A DNA stretch of 64,000 bases from Aquamicrobium zhengzhouense (GCF_016124105.1 NZ_JADGMQ010000001.1:550707-614706), one strand, 5' to 3'; numbered from the stretch's first letter, positions 43,085 to 54,238 are shown. Numbers and translations are program-made. The notes: generated by a model not told the origin, from the sequence alone.

Positions 43085-43794
43085 CCGCCGCTTCCAATCC
43101 ACCGCTCCTGAGCTTCGAAAAAGTCTGGAAGACCTACGGCGCGGGTGAAGCCAGAGTTGACGCGCTCGCCGGTGTCGATCTGACGATCAGACGCGGGGAA
43201 TTCGTCGCCATCATGGGACCGTCCGGCTCAGGAAAATCGACGTCGATGAACATCATCGGATGTCTCGACACCCCGACGGATGGCACATACCGTTTTCTTG
43301 GAGTGGATGCAGGGCGACTGGATCGCACGCGCCGAGCCGTGCTGCGCAATCGGTACATCGGCTTCGTGTTTCAGGGCTACAATTTGCTGCCGCGTACAAC
43401 GGCGGCGGAAAACGTCGAGTTGCCCCTCATCTATCGCGGCGTGTCCGCGCGTGAGCGACGCGGGCTTGCGATGAAGGCCCTCGCCGATGTCGGCCTCAAG
43501 GGCAGAGAAAACCACACCCCTGCCGAGCTATCCGGTGGCCAGCAGCAGCGCGTTGCCATCGCGCGCGCGATTGTCAGCAACCCGACCCTGCTGGTTGCCG
43601 ATGAGCCAACTGGCAACCTCGACACGGCACGCAGCCACGAGATCATGAACCTGATGACGCGCCTTAATCGCGAGCAGGGCCTGACGATCGTCCTCGTCAC
43701 GCATGAATCGGATATCGCTGATTATGCCCAGCGCACAATCTCATTCCTCGATGGCAACATCGCGTCGGACAGACTTAACCGGGAGGCTGCGTGA
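43081..43794 (+). CDS. ABC transporter ATPase (MacB/LolD-type)
   Basis: A 237-residue ABC ATPase with Walker A GPSGSGKST (about 43-51), signature LSGGQQQRVAIARA (about 146-159), Walker B LLVADEPTGNLD and the switch His in LVTHE. The QQQR signature and the FQGYNLLPRTTAAENV Q-loop are typical of the LolD/MacB ATPase family. It is encoded separately from its permease, unlike E. coli MacB where the two are fused. Start and stop overlap both neighbours, showing tight coupling. Confidence 0.93.
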   Translation: MTAASNPPLLSFEKVWKTYGAGEARVDALAGVDLTIRRGEFVAIMGPSGSGKSTSMNIIGCLDTPTDGTYRFLGVDAGRLDRTRRAVLRNRYIGFVFQGYNLLPRTTAAENVELPLIYRGVSARERRGLAMKALADVGLKGRENHTPAELSGGQQQRVAIARAIVSNPTLLVADEPTGNLDTARSHEIMNLMTRLNREQGLTIVLVTHESDIADYAQRTISFLDGNIASDRLNREAA

Positions 43795-45002
43795 TGCTCT
43801 GGGAAACTGTCAAACTCGCGCTGCGCTCGGTCCGTCGCAATGCGCTCCGCTCGTTTCTAACGCTTCTTGGTATCGTGATCGGTGTGGCGGCGGTGATCGC
43901 GATGATCACGATTGGCTCCGGAACGACGGAAAAGGTCAAGCAAGATATCACCAAGCTAGGCAGCAATCTGCTGACTGTGCAGGCGCTTCGCCCGATGCGT
44001 GGCGGCGACACGAACTTCACCCCTCGCCCTCTGTCAGATGAGGATTTACGTGGGCTTGTCGACGGGCTGCAGAATGTCGACGCAGTATCGGCCGCTGCAC
44101 AGCGAACCGTCCGAATTGTCTATGGAGCGGACAACCTCTCGGCTCAGGTCACCGGCACTGACAACGATTTCTTCATCGCGCGCAATTGGGAAATTGTCAG
44201 TGGCCGCGAGTTCACGGAGTCCGAGCTTCGTGGCGGAGCGAATGTCTGCATCATAGGACAGACGATAAGAAGCCAGTTCTTTGGTGAGGGCGATCCGGCA
44301 GAAGATTCGATCCGCGTGGGCCGGCTGAGCTGTCGCGTCATTGGCGTTCTGGAATCAAAAGGCACTTCCGGTTTCGGTCAGGATCAGGATGCTGTGTTGA
44401 TGATGCCGCTGACGACTTTTCAGCGTCGTATCGCCGGCAATCGCAACATCAGCCAGATCTACATTGCCGTTAAGGACGGGATCTCGACGAGCGAGACCGT
44501 CGCCAATGTAAAGGACATCTTGCGCGATACCCGTCGCCTCAGCCCCGACCAGGAAGATAATTTTGACGTTCGCGACATGACCCAGATCGCCGACGCGATG
44601 ACGAGCACCACTCAGGTCATGACCGGCATGCTCGGCGCGCTGGCTGGTGTGAGCCTACTCGTCGGCGGAATCGGCATCATGAACATCATGCTGGTGTCGG
44701 TCACCGAGCGTACGCGGGAGATCGGGATCCGGCTCGCCATTGGCGCGCACGAGCGGCATATCCTCGTTCAATTTCTCGTTGAAGCAACGGTGCTTTCATT
44801 GCTGGGAGGGCTGATCGGGATCGTCATCGGTCTTGGGCTCGCGGCGGCAGCGTCCATGTCGCTGTCGATACCGTTTGTTCCGAGTATGACGGTCATCGCC
44901 ATCGCCGTTGGCTTCTCCGCGCTGATAGGGATGGTGTTTGGCTTCTTCCCCGCGCTCCGCGGTGCTCGCCTCGATCCGATCGACGCACTACGCCACGAAT
45001 AG
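43794..45002 (+). CDS. MacB-type ABC transporter permease (FtsX-like)
   Basis: A 402-residue permease with one N-terminal helix (about 18-42), a large periplasmic MacB_PCD domain (about 45-235) and three C-terminal helices in an FtsX domain (about 275-400) including the phrase GGIGIMNIMLVSVTERTREI. This mechanotransmission-type architecture works with a MacA adaptor and an outer-membrane channel. ATG 43794 overlaps the ATPase stop (TGATG) with GGGAGG upstream. It ends 3 bp from the convergent Nudix gene. Confidence 0.92.
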   Translation: MLWETVKLALRSVRRNALRSFLTLLGIVIGVAAVIAMITIGSGTTEKVKQDITKLGSNLLTVQALRPMRGGDTNFTPRPLSDEDLRGLVDGLQNVDAVSAAAQRTVRIVYGADNLSAQVTGTDNDFFIARNWEIVSGREFTESELRGGANVCIIGQTIRSQFFGEGDPAEDSIRVGRLSCRVIGVLESKGTSGFGQDQDAVLMMPLTTFQRRIAGNRNISQIYIAVKDGISTSETVANVKDILRDTRRLSPDQEDNFDVRDMTQIADAMTSTTQVMTGMLGALAGVSLLVGGIGIMNIMLVSVTERTREIGIRLAIGAHERHILVQFLVEATVLSLLGGLIGIVIGLGLAAAASMSLSIPFVPSMTVIAIAVGFSALIGMVFGFFPALRGARLDPIDALRHE

Positions 45003-45004
45003 GG

Positions 45005-45721
45005 TCAGATTGCCGCTGGCGGACCAAAATGCCAGCGGACCATGTCCGGCATATGCAGCGGCGTTTGCTCGGGGATGCCGTCGACATTGCGGATGATGTA
45101 GGCGCCGTCGATCTCCGGATCGGCTTCCGAAGCGACGTGCGCAGCTATCGATCCGGCAATTTCATTGGCTGTCTGCTCGAGAAAATACCGCCTGAAGAGC
45201 ACCATCCCCGATGCTTTGGACAAGGCGTAAAAATCCGGCTCATGCTGCACCTGGGTGAGGTCAATGCCTGTCTCTTCAGACACCTCACGATGCATATTGC
45301 GGACCGGATCGACCCGACCACCAACGATGTCGATCGGCTCAAAGCTACCTGCGGCGAAGTATACTTGCCCGGGGTTGGCGGTGCGAACGCTCATCTTGAC
45401 CGGCACCAGCGCACCGTCGGAACTCACGAGCATGGCGTGCGCGAAAATGTGCGTAACATCGGGTACCGGGCGAATGGTGCGCCAATAGAGAAATGTAGAA
45501 TACCGCACAATGTGGCAACGAGCGGAGAGAATGCCGTCCTTGCACGTTACACCAGAGAAGAGCGCAACCTCGCCATCGAACAGGTTCGGGTTTGCAGCCC
45601 TTTCCTCATGCCAATGCCGCGCAGCCGCCTCTTGATGCGCAACGGCGAATGGATGAGGTTCGGCCACGAGCCGCAGGTCTACTTCCGAAACCGGGATGAT
45701 GGAATCGGGAGGAACATTCAT
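45005..45721 (-). CDS. Nudix hydrolase family protein
   Basis: A 238-residue protein with a Nudix-type core: GSFEPIDIVGGRVDPVRNMHREVSEETGI around residues 121-150 supplies the REVSEETGI hallmark. The Gly-to-REV spacing in the box is a little unusual, so the box may be extended. The N-terminal 90 residues are a separate beta-rich part. Substrate is unknown (Nudix enzymes split nucleoside diphosphates linked to other groups). Its ATG overlaps the stop of the phosphatase/nuclease gene by 4 bp, so the pair is translationally coupled. Confidence 0.85.
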   Translation of the reverse strand: MNVPPDSIIPVSEVDLRLVAEPHPFAVAHQEAAARHWHEERAANPNLFDGEVALFSGVTCKDGILSARCHIVRYSTFLYWRTIRPVPDVTHIFAHAMLVSSDGALVPVKMSVRTANPGQVYFAAGSFEPIDIVGGRVDPVRNMHREVSEETGIDLTQVQHEPDFYALSKASGMVLFRRYFLEQTANEIAGSIAAHVASEADPEIDGAYIIRNVDGIPEQTPLHMPDMVRWHFGPPAAI

Positions 45722-46833
45722 GTGATGTCGAGTTCCACCACGACCGGGCAGTGATCCGAGGCCTTGGGTCTATCCCAGCCGACGCGAGGGAAATACGATA
45801 CCTCCTGGCCCGGTGGAAAGGGAGTGCGCACGGGCTGACCGTTACGAATGATCTCAGGGACCGCTGTACCGTTACTGCGTGCCAGTGCGCGCGACAGAAG
45901 GATGTAGTCCAGCTGACACAGATGCCGCTCTGCCGGGCCCCTTGTGTGATAAAGCGTCCAGCGATCCAGCAGTGGCCGACGCTCAACTACATTTTCGCAG
46001 AAGTCGCCGGCCGTCAGGACGTCGACCGACGAGATCTCCTCCGTCACCGGCGCGAAATCATATCTCTCATGCATGTCACCCGAAATGAGTATCCGTTCGC
46101 GGTAATCGTTGAGGTCGCCACAGATCGCCCATCGTTTATCCGGTGCATGCTCGGCGCCAAACCGATCCTCAATGATCCGGCGTACAGCAGCCGCCTCTGC
46201 AATCCTGATCGGCATGGTAGATAAGCGGCTGTCCTTTCCGTTGCGTGGCGGACCGCCCATGGACTTGAAATGCACGCTGTAGAGCGTGAAAGGCTTGCCC
46301 CCGATTTTCAGGTCGAGCTCCAGGCAGTCGCGCCTGAAGATCCTTTCATGGGGCTTCTCTCCAACCTCGGCGAGTTCGGCTGTGTAAAGGCCGAGATCGT
46401 CATAGGACAGATGCGCATGACTTTGCATCCGCACAAACTCGATCGGCTGACCGTGAAGTGTTTCCGCACGTACCATCACAGCGACATCAATGCCCCGGCC
46501 ATCATTGCCTGGGGTCGTGTACTTGTCGCGATAACCGTGACCGATCATCTTGAACAAATAGCCATACTCGAAGGCACGTAATGCCTCGATGTTGTCGACC
46601 TCCTGCAAGCATATGATGTCTGCCCTCGCTGCAGCGATGGCGAGCGCGGTGAGTTGTCGAGCATCGTCGGTATGGGCGATCATTCTCGCCGCTTCAAACT
46701 GACGGTACTCCGCCTCGTCCCTTATCTGGTAGAGCGACAGAACACGGTCCTGATTGAGCGCGTTCCGGAAACCGGTGAAATCGAACCTGTTCATCAGGTT
46801 CTCGACGTTGAAAGTGGCAAGGCGCAGCGACAT
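45718..46833 (-). CDS. Endonuclease/exonuclease/phosphatase family protein
   Basis: A 371-residue EEP-fold protein. It begins LRLATFNVENL, has IICLQEVDN (metal-binding Glu), WAICGDLNDYRE (catalytic Asp/Asn) and ends KASDHCPVVVELD (catalytic Asp-His). There is no signal peptide, so it is probably cytoplasmic. Substrate could be nucleic acid or a phosphoester. The start is uncertain between ATG 46833 and ATG 46842; both follow weak ribosome sites. It is the first gene of a two-gene unit with the Nudix protein. Confidence 0.87.
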   Translation of the reverse strand: MSLRLATFNVENLMNRFDFTGFRNALNQDRVLSLYQIRDEAEYRQFEAARMIAHTDDARQLTALAIAAARADIICLQEVDNIEALRAFEYGYLFKMIGHGYRDKYTTPGNDGRGIDVAVMVRAETLHGQPIEFVRMQSHAHLSYDDLGLYTAELAEVGEKPHERIFRRDCLELDLKIGGKPFTLYSVHFKSMGGPPRNGKDSRLSTMPIRIAEAAAVRRIIEDRFGAEHAPDKRWAICGDLNDYRERILISGDMHERYDFAPVTEEISSVDVLTAGDFCENVVERRPLLDRWTLYHTRGPAERHLCQLDYILLSRALARSNGTAVPEIIRNGQPVRTPFPPGQEVSYFPRVGWDRPKASDHCPVVVELDIT

Positions 46834-46982
46834 GGCTCGCATGTGAGCAACATGCCTCAGAAAACGCAAGTTCGCGGTGCCAGATTGGAGCGTTCATCCC
46901 GCATTCATGCGCCGTATTGCAAGATTGGAACATCAGTCATCGGGCTTTGATCTGAGGCAAGTACTCGACAAAGGAGCACGTC

Positions 46983-47423
46983 ATGAAACGCACATTGTCA
47001 GCCCTCGCGGTCGTGGCTTCACTTATGGCGGGTGTGGCTTCACAAACCACAACGGCATCCGCCGCCGGGCCTGCAGGGATCGTCACCGCCCTACCCGCAG
47101 CTAGTTCAGACAGCAACGTTCAGCAGGTGCAGGACAGGCGGGATCGGCGTTGGGATCGCCACAGCCGCTGGGATCGTGATCGGCGCGGGGATCGCCGGTG
47201 GGACCGTCGCGGCCCTCCCCGCTATCACGGCCCGCGCTCAGGGCTCTATCTGGAGTTCGGCACCGCGCCACGCGTCTATCGCGCACCTCCGCGCCGCTCC
47301 TATGGGCTTTCCAACGCCCATGTGAACTGGTGCTACAATCGCTATCGGTCCTACGACGCGCGGAGCAACACTTTCCAGCCGTATAACGGCCCGCGGCGGG
47401 CCTGCTATTCGCCCTACGGCTAA
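46983..47423 (+). CDS. BA14K family protein, exported
   Basis: A 146-residue secreted protein. It has a Sec signal (about 1-28), an Asp/Arg/Trp-rich linker made of repeated RRDRRWDR-like units (about 52-78), and the BA14K motif near the end: [25 protein letters not shown] (about 113-142). The family is named for the 14-kDa immunoreactive lectin-like Brucella protein and is widespread in Rhizobiales. AAGGAG lies about 7 nt before the ATG. A bidirectional terminator follows. Confidence 0.88.
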   Translation: MKRTLSALAVVASLMAGVASQTTTASAAGPAGIVTALPAASSDSNVQQVQDRRDRRWDRHSRWDRDRRGDRRWDRRGPPRYHGPRSGLYLEFGTAPRVYRAPPRRSYGLSNAHVNWCYNRYRSYDARSNTFQPYNGPRRACYSPYG

Positions 47424-47430
47424 TTGAACA

Positions 47431-47472
47431 TAAAAAGAGGCCGGCGGGATGGACCGCCGGCCTCTTCATTTT
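47431..47472. terminator. Bidirectional terminator between BA14K gene and ilvC
   Basis: GAGGCCGGCGG (47437-47447) and CCGCCGGCCTC (47454-47464) form an 11-bp stem with flanking TAAAAA and TTCATTTT. It serves both convergent genes. Confidence 0.9.
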
Positions 47473-47488
47473 CAGCCTAAAACGCTGA

Positions 47489-49185
<1,697 letters not shown>

Positions 49186-49196
49186 ATGTCGAAAGC

Positions 49197-49221
49197 ACCG
49201 TACCGTACGTTACGGTTCGGT
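49197..49221. promoter_or_regulatory. 25-bp TetR operator-like palindrome
   Basis: The core ACCGTA (49202-49207), CGT, TACGGT (49211-49216) is a perfect inverted repeat, and outer ACCG (49197-49200) and CGGT (49218-49221) extend it symmetrically about 49209. It lies directly upstream of the tetR start, where TetR autorepressor sites are usually found. Confidence 0.8.
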
Positions 49222-49281
49222 TATCGCGTAGATTTCTGCGACACGCAAGAGGCGTGCGAGGAGATTCTCATTGACGGAGGG

Positions 49282-51192
49282 TCAGATGATTACCTGCGTG
49301 CCGATCTCCACCACGCGTCCGGTGGGGATCTGAAAGTAAGCCGTCGCTTCAGACGCGTTTCGCGCCATGACGATGAAGAGCCGATCCTGCCAGATCGGCA
49401 TTCCTGAGTTCGCGGAAGGCTTCAAGGTTCGGCGGGACAGGAAGAACGACGTGGTCATGATGTCGAACTTCAGGCCTTTCTTGCGCAGTTGCGCGAGTGC
49501 CTTGGGCACGTTCGGCTGTTCCATGAAACCGAACTTCAGGATCACCCTGGTGAAGAGATGATTGACCTCTTCAATCTCCGCGCGTTCGCTCTCAGGCACA
49601 CGTGGACGGTCCTCTGTCACGAGCGACAAGACGATGTTGCTCTTATGAAGAACCTTGTAGTGCTTGAGACTGTGCAGCAGAGCGGTCGGTGCGCTCTCAG
49701 GGTCGCCAGTCAAGAACACGGCGGTCCCGTCGACCAGGTGCATTTCCTTCTTCGCAAGGCTACCTGTCAGTATCGTCAGCGGCACTTCGCTCTTTCGCGT
49801 CTTTTCGAAGAGGAAGCGGCTGCCGCGCCTCCAGGTCGCCATGAGAATGAGCGCGACAATCGCGATGGCAATCGTAACCCAGCCGCCGTCCTTCACCTTG
49901 AAAAGATTTGACGAAAAGAACGCCAACTCAATCAGGAAGAACGGAAGCATGGCGCTAAGCGCCAGCCACAAGGGCTTTGCCCAGACTTTCCAGATGACGA
50001 AAAACAGGAGAAGCCCGGTTACCACCATCGCTCCGGAAAGTGCGATGCCGTACGCCGCGGTCAGAGCGCTCGACGAACCGAAGGCGAGCACCAGGATCAC
50101 GACACCGACCAAAAGGAACGTGTTGATCTGTGGCACGTAAATCTGCCCGGATTGCTCCGCCGACGTGTGCTGAACGTCGAGACGCGGCAGGAGGTTGAGC
50201 TGAATTGCCTGTCGGGTCAGTGAAAAGGCGCCAGTAATTGCCGCCTGACCTGCGATCACAGTGGCCAGCATGGCGAGGATCACGAATGGGAGCACGCCCC
50301 ACTCCGGCATCATCTCGAATAGTGGCTGCTCGGAGTTGTGGTTTTCAAGGACATACGCGCCCTGCCCGAAATAGTTGAGCAGCAGGGCCGGGAATACCAG
50401 GATGAACCAAGCCAGCATGATCGGTTTGCGACCGAAATGGCCGAGATCGGCATAAAGCGTCTCCGCCCCGGTGATCGCGAGAAAGATTGCCCCGAACACA
50501 ACGACCGCTACACCAGAATGCTGAAACAGAAAGTAGATCGCGTAATACGGATTGAGCGCTACCAGCACTGTCGGGTTGAGGATGATGTGGTAAAGCCCCA
50601 CGCCGGCGAGCACGACAAACCAGAGAGCAGTCAGCGGTCCGAAAACCTTGGCAACCTTTGCGGTGCCTAGTTTTTGCACGAAGAACAGTCCGATAAGGAT
50701 CGCGACCGCGATGGGTATGATCCAGCGGTTGAACGCTGGCGTAACGACCTCAAGACCTTCGACTGCGGATAAAACCGAGATCGCCGGCGACACAACCGCG
50801 TCACCATAGAACAGCGCAGCTCCCACCATTCCAAGAGCGACCACGAGCCCGGAAAAACGGCCTGCGCTATGCCGGGCCAGCGCCATCAGGGATAAAACAC
50901 CGCCCTCGCCGCGGTTGTCTGCTCGCAAAACGATGAGCATGTACTTAATCGCGACGATCAAAGTCAGGGACCAAACTATGAGCGACAGAATACCCAGTAT
51001 GTCGGAATCGGTATTCGGCCCGTCTCCGGTCGCGGCGCGTACGGCTTCCCGGAACGCGTAAATCGGGCTTGTTCCGATATCGCCATAAACGACACCCAGC
51101 GCACCAAGCGTCAGCGCTCCGGTGCTGGACACAGGATGAGTGTGCTCCTGCTGCTGTGCCGTCTCGGCACTCTCTTGCCAGTCTTCACCCAT
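49282..51192 (-). CDS. kup: Kup-type potassium transporter
   Basis: A 636-residue KUP/HAK/KT protein. About 12 membrane helices occupy residues about 25-455, starting with LGALGVVYGDIGTSPIYAFREAV (the conserved selectivity-region start). A cytoplasmic C-terminal domain of about 170 residues follows. It imports potassium, probably with protons. Rhizobia often have one or more kup copies. No riboswitch or regulator is visible upstream; GGAGAAC precedes the ATG. Confidence 0.95.
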   Translation of the reverse strand: MGEDWQESAETAQQQEHTHPVSSTGALTLGALGVVYGDIGTSPIYAFREAVRAATGDGPNTDSDILGILSLIVWSLTLIVAIKYMLIVLRADNRGEGGVLSLMALARHSAGRFSGLVVALGMVGAALFYGDAVVSPAISVLSAVEGLEVVTPAFNRWIIPIAVAILIGLFFVQKLGTAKVAKVFGPLTALWFVVLAGVGLYHIILNPTVLVALNPYYAIYFLFQHSGVAVVVFGAIFLAITGAETLYADLGHFGRKPIMLAWFILVFPALLLNYFGQGAYVLENHNSEQPLFEMMPEWGVLPFVILAMLATVIAGQAAITGAFSLTRQAIQLNLLPRLDVQHTSAEQSGQIYVPQINTFLLVGVVILVLAFGSSSALTAAYGIALSGAMVVTGLLLFFVIWKVWAKPLWLALSAMLPFFLIELAFFSSNLFKVKDGGWVTIAIAIVALILMATWRRGSRFLFEKTRKSEVPLTILTGSLAKKEMHLVDGTAVFLTGDPESAPTALLHSLKHYKVLHKSNIVLSLVTEDRPRVPESERAEIEEVNHLFTRVILKFGFMEQPNVPKALAQLRKKGLKFDIMTTSFFLSRRTLKPSANSGMPIWQDRLFIVMARNASEATAYFQIPTGRVVEIGTQVII

Positions 51193-51260
51193 GCGCGGTT
51201 CTCCTGCGCCAAATTGGACGGCGCTAATACACGCTCACCGGATCGAGTGGCAATGTGCTT

Positions 51261-52001
51261 TTACCACCCAGCCGCTTTCAGGAAACGCTGCACGGTGCCA
51301 GCCATCCCGTATTCCAATGCGTCGGCAGTGAGGCCATGGCCGATCGACACCTCAGACAGGTGGGGAAGATACTCGATTAGAGCCGGCAAATTTGCCACGG
51401 TGAGATCGTGACCCGCGTTTACCTCGAGACCGACGGCCCGAGCCGCATCTGCCGCTGCGCCAAGTTTCTCGAGCTCTCGCTTTGCCTGTTCTGGATCATC
51501 GTACGTGGAACCGTACGGACCTGTGAACAATTCGACCCGGTCGGCGCCCGTAGCCTTGGCCTCCGCCATTCCGGCAGGATCGGGCTCCGCAAACAATGAA
51601 ACCCGGAAACCGCCCTTCTTCAACCTCTTCACGATCGGGGTCAGGAACGCCTGCTGCTCGACAAAGCTCCAGCCATGGTCTGACGTCGGCTGCGCTGGAT
51701 CGTCCGGCACCAGCGTGACCTGATCGGGTTGATGCTCCTCCACCAGCTGCAGAAACGCCTCGTCCGGATAGCCTTCGACATTGAATTCAGCATGCGGAAA
51801 TTCGTCGTCGATGAGGGCACGCAACGGAGCGAGGTCGCTGCGGCGGGTGTGACGCTCATCCGGCCGGGGGTGAACTGTCAGCCCATGCGCGCCTGCCTGC
51901 AGCGATATTCTTCCGAAATGAATCACATCCGGCCACGGCAGATCGCGGCGATTGCGCAGGAGGGCAACGGCGTTGAGATTGACGGAAAGCTTGGCAGGCA
52001 T
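51261..52001 (-). CDS. pdxJ: Pyridoxine 5'-phosphate synthase
   Basis: A 246-residue PdxJ, which condenses 1-deoxyxylulose 5-phosphate with 3-amino-2-oxopropyl phosphate in the DXP-dependent route to vitamin B6. Conserved parts are [27 protein letters not shown] (phosphate/His region), FNVEGYP, VTLVPD and VNAGHDLT near the end. ATG 52001 fits the family's start; an upstream frame to 52307 is antisense to the STAS gene and is not coding in this direction. Confidence 0.95.
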   Translation of the reverse strand: MPAKLSVNLNAVALLRNRRDLPWPDVIHFGRISLQAGAHGLTVHPRPDERHTRRSDLAPLRALIDDEFPHAEFNVEGYPDEAFLQLVEEHQPDQVTLVPDDPAQPTSDHGWSFVEQQAFLTPIVKRLKKGGFRVSLFAEPDPAGMAEAKATGADRVELFTGPYGSTYDDPEQAKRELEKLGAAADAARAVGLEVNAGHDLTVANLPALIEYLPHLSEVSIGHGLTADALEYGMAGTVQRFLKAAGW

Positions 52002-52051
52002 GGCGCAGAGTCCGATTCTTCTTGTCCTGCCAGATATATCGTCTCCAGGCG

Positions 52052-52077
52052 GGAACAGACACTGCCTTTCATGTGTT
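52052..52077 (+). promoter_or_regulatory. EcfG/RpoE2-like promoter before the STAS gene
   Basis: GGAAC at 52052-52056, 17 nt, then TGTT at 52074-52077 (one mismatch to CGTT; GGAAC-N19-TT overall). It is 21 bp before the STAS protein ATG at 52099. Confidence 0.5.
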
Positions 52078-52098
52078 CCAGCTGGATGCTTATGCCGA

Positions 52099-52515
52099 AT
52101 GGAGAACGGATTGCTTCCATTGGATCGGATTCCAGCCGTAAAGCGAGTCGGAACGAGCTCTCTGACTGTATTCTCGCTTGAAATTTCAGGTGAGTTCAAT
52201 GCTGCCGACGCGGAGAATATGTGCGGCCTCCTTGCTGGGGCGTACACATTAAAGAACCGCATCAACCTGCTGGTTCGCATCAACGGGTTGAAAAGTTTCG
52301 ATACCACGGGCCTTGCCGCTGAGACTGCCAGTCAGCTCAGGCGCGACGCCAGCCAGCACGTTGAGCGATGCGCGCTTGTCGATGACGGCGGCGAGGCCGC
52401 GAGCTATGTTGCAGCCTTGTTGGGATCTGACCTCGAAGTGCGAACATTCGCCGGCACCGAAGAAGACCAGGCGTGGGCCTATGTGGGTGCCGTCGAAGTC
52501 GCAGGAAAAGTCTGA
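52099..52515 (+). CDS. SpoIIAA-like STAS-fold protein
   Basis: A 138-residue protein resembling the SpoIIAA-like (STAS-like) family: [14 protein letters not shown], then a strand [24 protein letters not shown], then RCALVDDGG and the C-terminal [13 protein letters not shown] motif. Rhizobial family members are usually about 120 residues; here an N-terminal extension of about 20 is present. No phospho-Ser of the classical anti-sigma antagonist can be assigned. It begins downstream of an EcfG-like promoter and ends one base before the convergent helicase gene. Function unknown. Confidence 0.78.
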   Translation: MENGLLPLDRIPAVKRVGTSSLTVFSLEISGEFNAADAENMCGLLAGAYTLKNRINLLVRINGLKSFDTTGLAAETASQLRRDASQHVERCALVDDGGEAASYVAALLGSDLEVRTFAGTEEDQAWAYVGAVEVAGKV

Positions 52516-53643
52516 TCAGCGAACGATCGTCAGCCGTTCCGCCGCACGGGTAATGGCAGTGTAGAGCCATCGCTGGCGCGTATCCCGGAACGCATAGCTC
52601 TCGTCAAAGAGTACGACTTCGTTCCACTGAGAACCCTGCGCCTTGTGGACCGTCAGCGCGTAGCCATAGTCGAAATCATCAAATCGCTTCTTCTGCTGCC
52701 ATGAGATTTCCTCATCCGGGTTCTCAAAAGCAGCTTTCAGCAGCTTGATCTTCGCCACGCCCCGGTCAGGATCATCCTCTTCCGGAGAAACCAGCAGATT
52801 GATACCCGGCTTTACCGTCTCACGAGATGAGGTCATGACCTTCCAAAGCGAGCCGTTCAACAGCCCCTTGGCGGGATCGTTACGCAAACACACCAGCTTG
52901 TCGCCGGCTTGCGGATAGGACGCGTCAAAGCCCTTCAATTCACGAAGCCGCTGGTTGTAACGTCGACGGGTGCGGTTCGTCCCGACCAGAACTTGATCTG
53001 CCGACAGCACAAGGTCCTGATCGACCTCATTGCGGCCGATCACGCGTGCGTCGCCATAGTCACCGTATTCGATCTCTCGTCCCTCACGGACATCGAGCGC
53101 CAAACGGATGATCGGGTTATCTTGCGCCTGCCGGTGAATTTCGGTGAGGAGGTGATCCGGCTCGTGTTCCGTGAAAAACCCGCCGCCGCTGATTGGCGGC
53201 AGCTGGGCTGGGTCCCCGAGCACGAGAATTGGCGTGCCAAACGTCATCAAATCGCGACCAAGCTGCTCATCGACCATCGAACATTCGTCGACGACGATCA
53301 GCTTTGCCTTCGCGACCGGGCTCTGGCGGTTAAGCGAAAAGGTCGGCGCAATGGAGGTCTTGCCGGTGGTCTCGTCCTCCACTGTCTCCTCGCCTCGAGG
53401 GCGATAGATCAGCGAATGGAGGGTCCGGGCATTATTCGCGCCCTTGGAGCGGAGAACCTGGGCTGCCTTCCCAGTGAACGCTGCGAACTGGACCGAGCCG
53501 TCGACATGTTCCGCAAAGTGACGGGCGAGCGTGGTCTTTCCCGTGCCGGCATAGCCGAACAGTCGGAAAATTGGCTTGCCACCTTCCTTCAGCCAGCGAT
53601 CAACTGCCTTGAGCGCCGCATCCTGTTGAGGAGAAAACTGCAT
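52516..53643 (-). CDS. RecD-like superfamily 1 DNA helicase
   Basis: A 375-residue compact SF1B helicase. Motif I is GYAGTGKTT (about 30-38), motif II VVDECSMVD (about 118-126), motif III GDPAQLPPI (about 143-151), a late UvrD_C_2-type motif YALTVHKAQGSQW (about 328-340) and YTAITRAAE. It lacks the N-terminal helix-hairpin-helix part of RecD2 and has no RecBC neighbours. It is therefore a stand-alone short RecD-like ATPase, of unknown cellular role. It stops immediately next to the STAS gene. Confidence 0.9.
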   Translation of the reverse strand: MQFSPQQDAALKAVDRWLKEGGKPIFRLFGYAGTGKTTLARHFAEHVDGSVQFAAFTGKAAQVLRSKGANNARTLHSLIYRPRGEETVEDETTGKTSIAPTFSLNRQSPVAKAKLIVVDECSMVDEQLGRDLMTFGTPILVLGDPAQLPPISGGGFFTEHEPDHLLTEIHRQAQDNPIIRLALDVREGREIEYGDYGDARVIGRNEVDQDLVLSADQVLVGTNRTRRRYNQRLRELKGFDASYPQAGDKLVCLRNDPAKGLLNGSLWKVMTSSRETVKPGINLLVSPEEDDPDRGVAKIKLLKAAFENPDEEISWQQKKRFDDFDYGYALTVHKAQGSQWNEVVLFDESYAFRDTRQRWLYTAITRAAERLTIVR

Positions 53644-53698
53644 ATGGTCTCAGTGGGGGATTCGGCGCGTGGAAACAAGGCCCCCGTCCCTTCCAGGG

Positions 53699-54199
53699 TC
53701 AGTTGGCCGCATTTGGGTTCTTTGTATAGCCGGGTCCGATCGTCAGCGGTTGATCAGGCACGAAGGATCCATCCAACTGGCTGCTGAACTGCATATGGTG
53801 CGTCCAGATCGTGATCTTTTCTTCACGGTCTAGGATCCTGATCGTAACTTCGTAGGGTCGGTGCGCCTCAACCCCATGGACCGTGGGTGAGCGCATCGAG
53901 AAGCGCGACATTTCCGGGCCTCCCATCCGTTGCCTGACCACATGGTCTGGGCCACCCGCCGGATCCTGAAACGTTGCAACAATCACGCTTCCAGTCGGGA
54001 GAGGACGCTGCACTATCGCGGTGAAGCCGTAATACATATCGGCCACCCTGTAATTGATGATGAAACCGCCACCCAGGACACGCAGATAAGGGGTTTCGTT
54101 AGGGTCTCGGCGCGTGAGCCACCCAACCGCGAACAAAAGCGCCAGCACAATGCATGCGGCCGCAACCACCCGCGCAACGGAGAGACGCTCCAACATCAC
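53699..54199 (-). CDS. Conserved hypothetical membrane-anchored protein
   Basis: A 166-residue protein with one N-terminal hydrophobic helix (about 10-28) and a beta-rich periplasmic remainder containing GGGFIINYRVADMYYGF and MHHMQ-like segments. I do not recognise a named domain; similar proteins without function seem common in Rhizobiales. It sits 55 bp downstream of the direction from LysE and before the RecD-like gene on the same strand; no strong operon signal. Confidence 0.7.
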   Translation of the reverse strand: MMLERLSVARVVAAACIVLALLFAVGWLTRRDPNETPYLRVLGGGFIINYRVADMYYGFTAIVQRPLPTGSVIVATFQDPAGGPDHVVRQRMGGPEMSRFSMRSPTVHGVEAHRPYEVTIRILDREEKITIWTHHMQFSSQLDGSFVPDQPLTIGPGYTKNPNAAN

Positions 54200-54238
54200 C
54201 GTAAATTAGCACAGTGAAAAACGAGCGTCGATTTCCTG

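Noticed and set aside
46925-46960. EcfG-like promoter before the BA14K gene
   Set aside because: GGAAC is present, but the -10 half at the right spacing reads TGAT, two mismatches from CGTT, so it is not supported.
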